Below the pieces are notes generated by a model that was not told the DNA's origin, did not search any database, and was given only the letters and a program-made list of their open reading frames with translations. Positions 1 to 8,185 of a DNA stretch of 20,282 nucleotides are shown one piece after another; within the stretch, counting starts at the first letter, position 1; the number at the start of each line of letters is the position of its first letter. The DNA is from a virus, in the IMG/VR virus record IMGVR_UViG_3300044237_004403, positions 1 through 20,282 of that record; one strand, written 5' to 3'. Made by a program: the position numbers and the translations under genes.

Positions 1-1
1 G

Positions 2-751
2 AAGTTAGCAACCCTTAAGATACATTCTGCTTTTTCTAACCGTTTTGATAAGCTTGAGTATCAAGTTGATGCAGAAACGTATGCTGATTTTTTTCCTTAC
101 TTATCATCAATGCATCCTAAATTTAGAGAATATATGCTTCAAATTGAAACTCAAGAGTCGGACGAATCTTTTTGCTTACTAGACGATGATTTAAATATTA
201 TTGATAATGAAGCTATTTTCATCAAACGTGTAAAAGATGGTGAGGTCGTTCATCTTGTCCCTGCTATTGTAGGAGGTGGTGGAAAGCGAGGAGGACTATT
301 AGTAATGGCTGCAGCGATGGCTTTTGTAGTGGTTACAGCAGGTGCAGGTGCGCCAGTCGCTGCAGGAGCAGGTACTGCAGGAGCAGGTGCTAGTGGCTTT
401 GCAACAGGAATGGGACCTGCCGCTAACGCAGCAGCTGCATCAAAAGGATTTGCAGCTGGATCAGGAGGTATATTCAGTGGGATGAGTGGTATGGCTATGC
501 GTCTTGTAGGCAACATAGCAATGAGTATTCTTTCTAGATTATTTGCTCCAAAACCTAAAGCTACAGAGCGTGATACCTCAACTCGTGATAATAATATGTT
601 TGGATCTTTAACGAATTCAACCACCTCAGGCACTCCGATTCCTTTAGTTTATGGACAGATGAGAGTCGGGGGACAAATGTTAAGTGGTTATCTTGATGCA
701 GAAATTCATGGTAAGTCAGACATTATTAATGTAGGAGACAAGTTTGACTAG
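2..751 (+). CDS. I: Lambda gpI-like tail assembly protein, 5'-truncated by the window edge
   Basis: The reading frame is open from the first bases of the window, so the gene starts upstream; the ATG at 110 is only an internal methionine. The visible N-terminal part (FSNRFDKLEYQVD, then KFREYM) has the ubiquitin-like look of lambda tail assembly protein I. It is followed by LVPAIVGGGGKRGG, a long Ala/Gly-rich hydrophobic stretch (about nt 295-540), and a C-terminal segment with GTPIPLVYGQMRVGGQ, which matches the end of gpI (VLPVLYGEMRVG in lambda). In lambda, gpI acts in building the tail tip but is not a major part of the virion. The gene ends inside the start of the gpJ-like gene (8-base overlap), the lambda I-J order. 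The family call is firm; the true start cannot be seen. Confidence 0.85.
   Translation, partial: KLATLKIHSAFSNRFDKLEYQVDAETYADFFPYLSSMHPKFREYMLQIETQESDESFCLLDDDLNIIDNEAIFIKRVKDGEVVHLVPAIVGGGGKRGGLLVMAAAMAFVVVTAGAGAPVAAGAGTAGAGASGFATGMGPAANAAAASKGFAAGSGGIFSGMSGMAMRLVGNIAMSILSRLFAPKPKATERDTSTRDNNMFGSLTNSTTSGTPIPLVYGQMRVGGQMLSGYLDAEIHGKSDIINVGDKFD
733..737 (+). promoter_or_regulatory. Shine-Dalgarno deciding the TTG start of the tip gene
   Basis: AGGAG lies six bases before TTG at 744. No in-frame ATG precedes or closely follows this codon, and the protein reads sensibly from here (MTSLSKTYVNYNG). The site is inside the end of the upstream tail assembly gene, so the two are probably translationally coupled. 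Confidence 0.7.
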
Positions 752-3700
752 TTTATCTAAAACATATGTAAATTACAATGGTCAATTAGTTCCACGTATT
801 ACTGGTGCTGGAGGCGGTGGTAAAGGCGGCGGTGGAGGAGGTATCTCAGAAGATCCTAACTCACTTTTTTCTACTGATATTTTATTTGTTACTATCGGGC
901 TAGGTGAAGGTCCCGTATATCGCATTAACCCTAATGGCCCACAAGATATTGAGATTCAAGACGGAGCTATTGATGATCTAATCATCTTAGATGGTGATGG
1001 AAGCGAAGATACTGAGCAATTTAAAACATTAACAAATACAGGCACAACTACTCAGTCTCCATTAAGAGTATTTGGAGAAACAATAACAGCTCCCCAAAAT
1101 TTTAAATCTCCTGTATCGTTAAAAAAAGGCAACGTAGACGGCATACCAGCAGCAAAAGTAACACTACAAGATACTAGTGCTAATGATTGGGACTCTATTA
1201 AGTTTGGTTTCGTCTTACAAGGATTAACAAGAACTGATGATGATGGAAATATTCATGGTCATCAAGTATCTATCAAAATTACCGTTTTTGATCGAATTGG
1301 AACAACAGAAATTGCTTCTATAAGTAAAACTGTAGACGGTAAAACTAATGTTCCTTTTAAATTTACTGTTCGCGTGAATATACCTGAACAATTTAAATCA
1401 ACAGATGGTTATAAATTTACAATTGAAAAAACTTCTGATGATACCGAATCTTCTTTAATTAACGAAAACATTCAATCATTTGGATGGTTTGAGATTGAAA
1501 ATTCTCCACAATCTTATCCTCGTACAGCGCATATTGGTTATGCACTGAAAGCTACAAATGAACATAAAGGTGGTATTCCAAATTTTACTTCAATGGTAAA
1601 AGGTCTTTTAGTCAAAGTTCCATCAAACTATAATCAACCAATTTTGGCTAATGGTGAGATAGATTGGCGTGAGCTTGAGTTAGAAGAAACTGGTTCAAAT
1701 GGTTATACAACTAATGGTTATAGACTTCAAAAATCTGGTACAGGCACTATTTTAACTGACGCAAATCCGCAACTGTACGTTGGAACTTGGGATGGGACTT
1801 TTGTCTATTCATGGACTCAGAATCCTGTATGGATTATCTATGATATCTTAACTAATAAAACATATGGTTTGGGTGTCCCTGAAGAAAATGTTGATAAATT
1901 TAAATTTTTTCAAATAGCACAATACTGTGATGCCTGTGATGTAACAACAGGAGAGTTTCAAGGTGTTAACGGTCAAGCAGATGGTTCTTTCAGACACAAA
2001 CCTTTAGGTAAGTTTACATCAGTTCGTGAAACTTTAATTGGAGTTCCGGCTGGCACTGTTGTAAAAGAGCGTAGGTTTATGTGCGACATTACGATATCAG
2101 ACCAAGAACAATCAATGGATATATTAAATACAATTTGTGCTTCATTTAGGGGTGCGCTTGTTTATACTCTAGGTAAACTTTCGTTGGCTGTAGATATGCC
2201 AGATGAATTTCCCATGATGATTTTTAATGAAACTAATATTCAAACTGGCTCTTTTCAAATTAGCGGAACAAAAGAGAGTGAGATTATCACTGGAGCTGAT
2301 GTAAGCTACTTAGAGCCAACTAATCATTATAAACGAGAGACAGTAAGGATTGATACTGTAGATGCTAATGATGGAAATGACCGTAATACAATAGAAAACA
2401 TTGCAACTATAGATTTACCCTCAGTAACTCGGCGTAGTCAAGCATTAAGGTTTGCTCAATATCAAATTGCCGCCTCAAGATATCAAAGAAGAACTATAAA
2501 TTTTGTGACCTCTACTGACTCACTTTCACTTTCTCCAGGTGATTTAGTATCAGTTTCTCAGAATATGACTGGTATTAATTTTGGATACGGCGGTAAAATA
2601 CATGCTAATGCCTCAACAGATTCTAATTCAGCTAATATACTATTAGAGCATTTTACTGAACCAACTTTAGCATCATCAACTTTTACCGCCAATTCTGATC
2701 CGTTAGCGCTTCGTATTATTTCTTTAGACAGTGATAGAATTGATCTCTATGTTATTGATAATGCAGCATTTACTCTTACATCTACAGATAATGTATCCAC
2801 AGGATTTGATCTTGCTAATGTTTCAGTGGTAGGCAGATTTAATCCAATTACAAAAGCCATTGATTCATACACAACTTTTACATCAAATAATGTTCCAAAG
2901 AAAGGGGATTTATGGTCACTTGGTGAGTGGCAGAATCCTGGAGACTTTTACACTAATAAGTCAGGTAAGCTTTTTAAATTAACTGATATTTCTCGTGATC
3001 CAGAGAAAGAAGAAATTACAATCGGTGCTATTGAGTATATTTCTAATATTTACGTAGATTCAGATACTTTTATTGACTATACACCTACCCCTTATACTGA
3101 TATCATATCTACCCTTTCTACTCCGCCCACACCTGAATTTAACTTTTCAACTCGTGCTGTAAGAACTTATGATGGCAGCATAAGAACAGATGGTGTGGTT
3201 GAGATTAACACTGAGCGTGAAGATTTCAATCAATTGTTTAAGACTGAATTTTTCATTGCTCAACCAGAAGGATCTACTCTTTTAAATAATGTCACTGCTC
3301 AAAACCCTCTTACTTTTACAAGCGAAAATAATTCAGTTACCATAGATGGAGCCTCTCCTGTTTCGATCACTGGAAAAAATGGATTTTCTGGATTTGCTGG
3401 TGAGCTTAGAATGTTGTGTACCGATGTCACTGTTGTAGATACTGATGATGGTTCGTCCGGTAATGTTCAGTTTACTATCAGAGGATTAAATGATGCTTTT
3501 GATGAAAACTTTAATAAGCACATTCTTTCTGTTAACGATGCGAGTTTTGCTGGGTTAAAAGGTTTTGATGGTATCAGATTTCCAGTAAACCAAAAATCTT
3601 CTCAAAACAGTAAAAGAAACTTTGTTGCATTTGGTGGTGTGGAAACAGAAATTAGTGCTAACGCCCTTGCATTCGATACTAGCACTAATACCCTTAAGAT

Positions 3701-6446
3701 TGATAACTTTACAACAGGTTCACAAACAATATTTGACAGAATGCCTTCTGCTCCTTTTTTTGTAAAATTGGACCAGTTGTTAGACGCAAGATTTTATGCA
3801 AACTTAAGTTTTTATGTGTCAGGAACAGAAAAAACCTTTATAGATTCAGGTAGCTTGAGTGAGGGTTTAAATACTATTAATTTACCAGTCAAATCAGATA
3901 GTGCTAATTTTATAAGATTTTTTTCAGACGGAATAGAAAAAACAGCTGGACAATTTATTTATAACAAGAACGAGTCTCTTGAATCTGCAAACATACAATA
4001 CACAGCTCACAATGAAAACATCTACAGAGTAGAGATAGACCACTATACAGTTCCAACAATTGAAGTGGGCGATAATGTACAAGTTAGTTTTAATAATACT
4101 TTTAGTGTAATTAATACGTCGTATGACACCGATTCAGCAGAGTATAATGCTAGTGCGACAGCAAATTCTATTTTTAGAATATATCTTGCAACTAAGCCTA
4201 AAACTAATCTTGCTAGTAAAGTTTTCACTAATATATCAAAAAATCCTGTTGGTGTTATTAACAATGTTTCAGGTTCTACTTTTACTTTTGATTATGATAC
4301 CACAAGATTTCCAGGATCATTTAATTTAACTAACAATAAACTCTATACTATGACTATCAATAATGAGTTTGACAAAATAACGTTACCTCAAGATAGAATT
4401 ATAAAAGATCTACCTCTTGGGATAACCTCTCTTAGAGCTAGAAACAGAAATCCTCTAGGTAGATTCTCAAACTTTTCTGAAAAAAGTGTAGTAGTTGAAA
4501 CTCTACCAATTCAAAAAATTACTAATGATTTAGTAACTGAGTCTTTGTACAGAGAACAAAATTCTGGAGTGTCAGTAAGAGTTACTCTTAGTTTTGATCA
4601 TATAACAGACCAAGAAGTAACTGATTATGAAATTTCGTACAAGTTAGACAATGTTGCAGATGTAGGGGCTGATGATGGTGGCGCAGACTTAACTAGTTTT
4701 AATACAGTTAAAGTTCCAGCTCTCGGAGTAGATTCAGACGGAAAAATAAGATTTACTGTTACAGGCATTAACAGAGGAATAACAAGTGAGTCTAACTCGA
4801 TCACTTTTAGAGTGACTCCTTTGAATAAAAATATTAGAGGCACTACAAAAACAATCTCAAAAACAATTATCGGTAAAACTGCAAAACCAGCTAATATATT
4901 TAACCTAACAGGAGGACAACAGTCTGATCAGGTAACACTATTTTGGGAATATACTCGTAACACAGAAACTAACGAGTTAGTGGATCTCGACTTAAAAGAG
5001 GTAATTATTACTCGTGTACCTGGCGAGTTAAATGCAACTGAAAGTAATTTTTTAGCTGGAACTCCTTTTGTAACTGTTGCAGCAGGAGTTAACAGAAAGT
5101 CAGTTCCTATTGACACTTTTGGAACTTTCACCTACTTAGCAAAAACAAGAGATACTAGTGGTAATTTTAGTGAATCTGTTGTAAAAATTACTTTAACAAC
5201 TACACGACCTCAAGGAACAACTGTTGTTGCAGCTTTTAATGAAGACAATCCCTCAGAAAACTTTACAGACATAACAAATACTAATGCAGGTGAAACAAAC
5301 TTTCCTTCATTCGCTAACTCAAATACTGGTGGTCTATCTTTTGATTTTACCTCCCTTGTAGACAATGCAAACGGAACATCACAAGGATTTTCTGTAGTAG
5401 CTGGAGAAGCAACTGATTTATTAGCTGATGAAGAAGCTACCTATATTACCCAAGTTAGAGACTTCGGAGTAATTGTTAATGGGATCATAAATGTTGATAT
5501 TGAAGGAACACAAGTAACCCAGTTAACTTATTTTGATCAACATGAACATGTAGTCGAAAGTGTAACAGAAACTGCCCCACTCGGGAATGTATTATATGAT
5601 TCTTCTTTTGGTGGAATAGGTCATTTAGTTGGTTTTTCTAATACTGCTGTTGTAAACCCACGATTTGATGCTAATAATAAAACCCTAGTCAGCGGTTCTG
5701 CGTCAGGAGCATCAAGTAAGGTGTTTGGAATACACTTACATGGAAACTTTACAAATGATACATCAAACGCTAACGTGTTTGCACTAATAGCAGGATCTAT
5801 AAATGCAAATGCTATTGCTTTAGGTGAAACGTTTTTTGCTAATGGTGAACCAACTGGTGGTAATACCTATGCTAATATTGCAGTGGCAGGCACGTCCTAT
5901 TTATTAGTTGATTTTAATCAATATGATGATGGAGGTTCTACCGAAACTTATGTAGGGTCTTTTGGAGGACTAACTTCACAAACACTCATTAGAACTTCAA
6001 CAGAGGACGATGTGTTTTTTGCAAACGGTAATGTAAATCTATCAGCTTTTGTTGGGAGTGAGGTTAATGAAGGTTTTGTTCCTTATGAAGCTGGTTCAAG
6101 ATCTTTTAGACACTTCCAATTAAAATTTGTAGTAAACAATTCAAAACCAGATGAATTAGACTTTACAATTGATAAGTTTAGATATACTATAGAAAAAGAG
6201 CAAGCCGTTTTTGAAGATACAGTCACTTATAACGCTAATCCAACTACAGTTGATTACTCTAGTTTTAGTTATAAGAATAGACCTGTAATTAACTTGCAAC
6301 CTATTGATACTGCAACAGCTCAAACAGCCGTGGTAACTGCAGGATCAAATTCAAGTGTGTCTTTTAGATTGTTCGATTTAGAGGCTGGAACTAATGCTCC
6401 TACAGATCAGAGTATTCAAGTTCAAGTATCAGCTACAGGGGTGTAA
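744..6446 (+). CDS. J: gpJ-like tail tip / host specificity protein, 1900 aa
   Basis: This is the central tail tip protein that contacts the host receptor. Near the N-terminus is a glycine run (about residues 22-34), then LGEGPVYRINPNG, the start of the conserved J region. PVWIIYDILTNKTYGLGV (about residues 361-378) is the J signature, and residues about 455-600 (SMDILNTICASF through SLSPGDLVSV) resemble the tip-J/phage-tail-3 domain. Fibronectin-III-like beta segments follow (about 1260-1490, including KPANIFNLTGGQQSDQVTLF). The last 400 residues are Asn/Thr/Gly-rich and unrecognised, probably receptor-facing. Lambda gpJ is 1132 residues, so this protein is much longer, with extra beta-rich modules between the tip domain and the fibronectin part and at the C-terminus. 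TTG start with AGGAG. The gene order supports the call strongly. Confidence 0.9.
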   Translation: MTSLSKTYVNYNGQLVPRITGAGGGGKGGGGGGISEDPNSLFSTDILFVTIGLGEGPVYRINPNGPQDIEIQDGAIDDLIILDGDGSEDTEQFKTLTNTGTTTQSPLRVFGETITAPQNFKSPVSLKKGNVDGIPAAKVTLQDTSANDWDSIKFGFVLQGLTRTDDDGNIHGHQVSIKITVFDRIGTTEIASISKTVDGKTNVPFKFTVRVNIPEQFKSTDGYKFTIEKTSDDTESSLINENIQSFGWFEIENSPQSYPRTAHIGYALKATNEHKGGIPNFTSMVKGLLVKVPSNYNQPILANGEIDWRELELEETGSNGYTTNGYRLQKSGTGTILTDANPQLYVGTWDGTFVYSWTQNPVWIIYDILTNKTYGLGVPEENVDKFKFFQIAQYCDACDVTTGEFQGVNGQADGSFRHKPLGKFTSVRETLIGVPAGTVVKERRFMCDITISDQEQSMDILNTICASFRGALVYTLGKLSLAVDMPDEFPMMIFNETNIQTGSFQISGTKESEIITGADVSYLEPTNHYKRETVRIDTVDANDGNDRNTIENIATIDLPSVTRRSQALRFAQYQIAASRYQRRTINFVTSTDSLSLSPGDLVSVSQNMTGINFGYGGKIHANASTDSNSANILLEHFTEPTLASSTFTANSDPLALRIISLDSDRIDLYVIDNAAFTLTSTDNVSTGFDLANVSVVGRFNPITKAIDSYTTFTSNNVPKKGDLWSLGEWQNPGDFYTNKSGKLFKLTDISRDPEKEEITIGAIEYISNIYVDSDTFIDYTPTPYTDIISTLSTPPTPEFNFSTRAVRTYDGSIRTDGVVEINTEREDFNQLFKTEFFIAQPEGSTLLNNVTAQNPLTFTSENNSVTIDGASPVSITGKNGFSGFAGELRMLCTDVTVVDTDDGSSGNVQFTIRGLNDAFDENFNKHILSVNDASFAGLKGFDGIRFPVNQKSSQNSKRNFVAFGGVETEISANALAFDTSTNTLKIDNFTTGSQTIFDRMPSAPFFVKLDQLLDARFYANLSFYVSGTEKTFIDSGSLSEGLNTINLPVKSDSANFIRFFSDGIEKTAGQFIYNKNESLESANIQYTAHNENIYRVEIDHYTVPTIEVGDNVQVSFNNTFSVINTSYDTDSAEYNASATANSIFRIYLATKPKTNLASKVFTNISKNPVGVINNVSGSTFTFDYDTTRFPGSFNLTNNKLYTMTINNEFDKITLPQDRIIKDLPLGITSLRARNRNPLGRFSNFSEKSVVVETLPIQKITNDLVTESLYREQNSGVSVRVTLSFDHITDQEVTDYEISYKLDNVADVGADDGGADLTSFNTVKVPALGVDSDGKIRFTVTGINRGITSESNSITFRVTPLNKNIRGTTKTISKTIIGKTAKPANIFNLTGGQQSDQVTLFWEYTRNTETNELVDLDLKEVIITRVPGELNATESNFLAGTPFVTVAAGVNRKSVPIDTFGTFTYLAKTRDTSGNFSESVVKITLTTTRPQGTTVVAAFNEDNPSENFTDITNTNAGETNFPSFANSNTGGLSFDFTSLVDNANGTSQGFSVVAGEATDLLADEEATYITQVRDFGVIVNGIINVDIEGTQVTQLTYFDQHEHVVESVTETAPLGNVLYDSSFGGIGHLVGFSNTAVVNPRFDANNKTLVSGSASGASSKVFGIHLHGNFTNDTSNANVFALIAGSINANAIALGETFFANGEPTGGNTYANIAVAGTSYLLVDFNQYDDGGSTETYVGSFGGLTSQTLIRTSTEDDVFFANGNVNLSAFVGSEVNEGFVPYEAGSRSFRHFQLKFVVNNSKPDELDFTIDKFRYTIEKEQAVFEDTVTYNANPTTVDYSSFSYKNRPVINLQPIDTATAQTAVVTAGSNSSVSFRLFDLEAGTNAPTDQSIQVQVSATGV

Positions 6447-6448
6447 TA

Positions 6449-7690
6449 GTGGCATTAACCAATTCAAACACATATATTGAGCCAACTGCGGGAACTTCTA
6501 TTAATACTGGTAGAATTCAGCAAAATAACTCTTTGCGTTCTCTATTAACAAATTTCAGATCATCTTCAGCACCAGCTCTTATAAATATTACTGCAAGCGG
6601 GGAAAATATTGATGCACAAGATGGTATGTTATTTAAAATGGCTAATAATAACGTATCAGCCCTATATATTTCAGATTCTGTAAATAAAAAGACTTCTCCA
6701 GTTGGAGGTAATTTTACCAGAGTTGGAATTGGTAATAGAGTCGAAGAAGGTATTGTATCGTTAGCTGCTAATATTACTCATTATGAGATTGGAGAGTTAG
6801 TAGCGACTCCTTCAGCAGCTGGTGCATTGGCATCAAATGCTAGACTATACATGATAACAAGTAACTCTGCCAGTATGGCAAGTGTTAAAGACGTTGGTAT
6901 CCCGCCAACTAATGGTTCTGTTACTAATACCATGCTCGCCACTAATTCTATTACCTCAGATAGGATTAAAGATGGCAACGTAACACTTGATAAGGCAGAT
7001 TTTACCACAGGCACTGGAGATGGTGGTGTAGGTTCTGCAGCTACTTTAAAACTTTCTTCAACATCTGGAGCAGATACTTCTATAGGCTTAAGCACTCGAA
7101 ACACTTCTTCAAATGTCGCAATTGTGCACATTAACGGAGGGACAGGTGTATTATCAGGTCTTAAAGTAATTAATCAATCGTCTGCTTATATCCCTGTCAC
7201 TTCTAACCTAGCACTTCAATCTGCTATACAAGGGGGCACAACTGAACCAGTTCCAGTTGTTCCTGCTGGGTCGATTATGGCATGGAGTGGATCTTCAGCT
7301 CCCTCTGGCTGGTTAATTTGTGATGGAAGTGCTATATCAAGAACTACCTACGCAGCTTTATTCGCTGTTGCAGGCACTACGTATGGCCCAGGTAATGGAT
7401 CAAGCACTTTTAACGTACCTAATTTACAAGATAGACTGCCTTTAGGAAAGGGAACTAATAATAGTACATTAGGCACCCAAACAGGCTCAATGAGTAGTTC
7501 TTCTTCAGTAACCACTGATTCTGGTGGATCAGGCGGTATAACTCTAACTACGGCTACAAGAGATGATGCTCTAGGTAGCGGAACTAAGGATGTGAGTCAA
7601 ATTGCACTTGTAACTGGAGTTAGTCAAGCTGCTCACACCCATACTCTTACTGTTCCAACCTCTGTAGTAAATTATATTATTAAAACGTAA
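6449..7690 (+). CDS. Tail fibre protein with phage tail collar domain
   Basis: The GTG start is two bases after the tip gene, with AGGGG (6437-6441) seven bases upstream. The N-terminal half is Ser/Thr/Asn-rich, with a segment NSITSDRIKDGNVTLDKADF (about residues 168-187) like the shaft or adaptor motifs of many phage fibres. From about residue 271 there is a collar domain (PAGSIMAWSGSSAPSGWLIC, then NVPNLQDRLPLGKG). The C-terminus carries AHTHTL and ends VVNYIIKT; a His-x-His motif near a fibre tip binds iron in some characterised fibre and spike tips, so metal binding here is a reasonable inference. The protein is 413 residues and probably forms a trimeric fibre at the tail tip. It shares its first residues (MALT) and the I-T-S motif with the second fibre downstream. 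The specific receptor cannot be predicted. Confidence 0.85.
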   Translation: MALTNSNTYIEPTAGTSINTGRIQQNNSLRSLLTNFRSSSAPALINITASGENIDAQDGMLFKMANNNVSALYISDSVNKKTSPVGGNFTRVGIGNRVEEGIVSLAANITHYEIGELVATPSAAGALASNARLYMITSNSASMASVKDVGIPPTNGSVTNTMLATNSITSDRIKDGNVTLDKADFTTGTGDGGVGSAATLKLSSTSGADTSIGLSTRNTSSNVAIVHINGGTGVLSGLKVINQSSAYIPVTSNLALQSAIQGGTTEPVPVVPAGSIMAWSGSSAPSGWLICDGSAISRTTYAALFAVAGTTYGPGNGSSTFNVPNLQDRLPLGKGTNNSTLGTQTGSMSSSSSVTTDSGGSGGITLTTATRDDALGSGTKDVSQIALVTGVSQAAHTHTLTVPTSVVNYIIKT

Positions 7691-7701
7691 AGGATATAAA
7701 A

Positions 7702-8175
7702 ATGGAATATTTTAAATTTCACATTGATGAAGATGACGCAAAAACTGTATACTGTGCGTATCGTGACTTATCAAAAGGTAAATCTTCACCTCTTTTAATT
7801 CGATCATTTCCGCTCGACATTATTGCAGAGAGTGAGCCTAAAATTAATGAAATGGTTGAAGGTGATATTACTGATGTGTACTATGAAGAATTTAATGAAG
7901 AAGTTAGAGCATCTGAAATTAAATGGTTTTTAGGTGAAAAAGAAACAAACTCTGAAGAGGATGTTGATTGGATAAAAACTTTTGTTAAATGTGCGTGTGT
8001 TAATGAAGATTATGATGAGTTAATTGCACCACCAACAGTTGATCAACAAGTTGAAGACTTTATTAAAGAGTTTTTTGAAGAAGATGAAATAGAAAATCTT
8101 GACGATGAAAAGCCTCTTGAACAAAAAGACTTTTTAGCGGAATTTTTTGCAGAGCTTGAGGAAGACTCTGAATAA
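7702..8175 (+). CDS. Small highly acidic protein between the two tail fibre genes
   Basis: A 157-residue protein with AAAGGA before its ATG. It has no motif I recognise. The first two thirds look like a compact domain (MEYFKFHIDEDDAKTVYCAY at the start, and IKWFLGEKE around residue 74), with several cysteines. The last 45 residues are dominated by Asp and Glu (FFEEDEIENLDDEK, FFAELEEDSE), giving a strongly acidic tail that is probably flexible. Its place between two fibre genes is where many phages keep a fibre-assembly chaperone, so a chaperone or fibre accessory role is possible, but this is inference from position only. An acidic DNA-mimic role is an alternative without direct support. Confidence 0.75.
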   Translation: MEYFKFHIDEDDAKTVYCAYRDLSKGKSSPLLIRSFPLDIIAESEPKINEMVEGDITDVYYEEFNEEVRASEIKWFLGEKETNSEEDVDWIKTFVKCACVNEDYDELIAPPTVDQQVEDFIKEFFEEDEIENLDDEKPLEQKDFLAEFFAELEEDSE

Positions 8176-8185
8176 GGACGTATAA

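Noticed and set aside
250-633. 127-codon minus-strand frame opposite the tail assembly gene
   Set aside because: Pro/Ala-rich translation is the mirror of the Ala/Gly-rich coding strand; no ribosome site or family.
6781-7131. 116-codon minus-strand frame opposite the collar fibre
   Set aside because: Lies fully within a clear fibre gene and has no recognisable features; a shadow frame.
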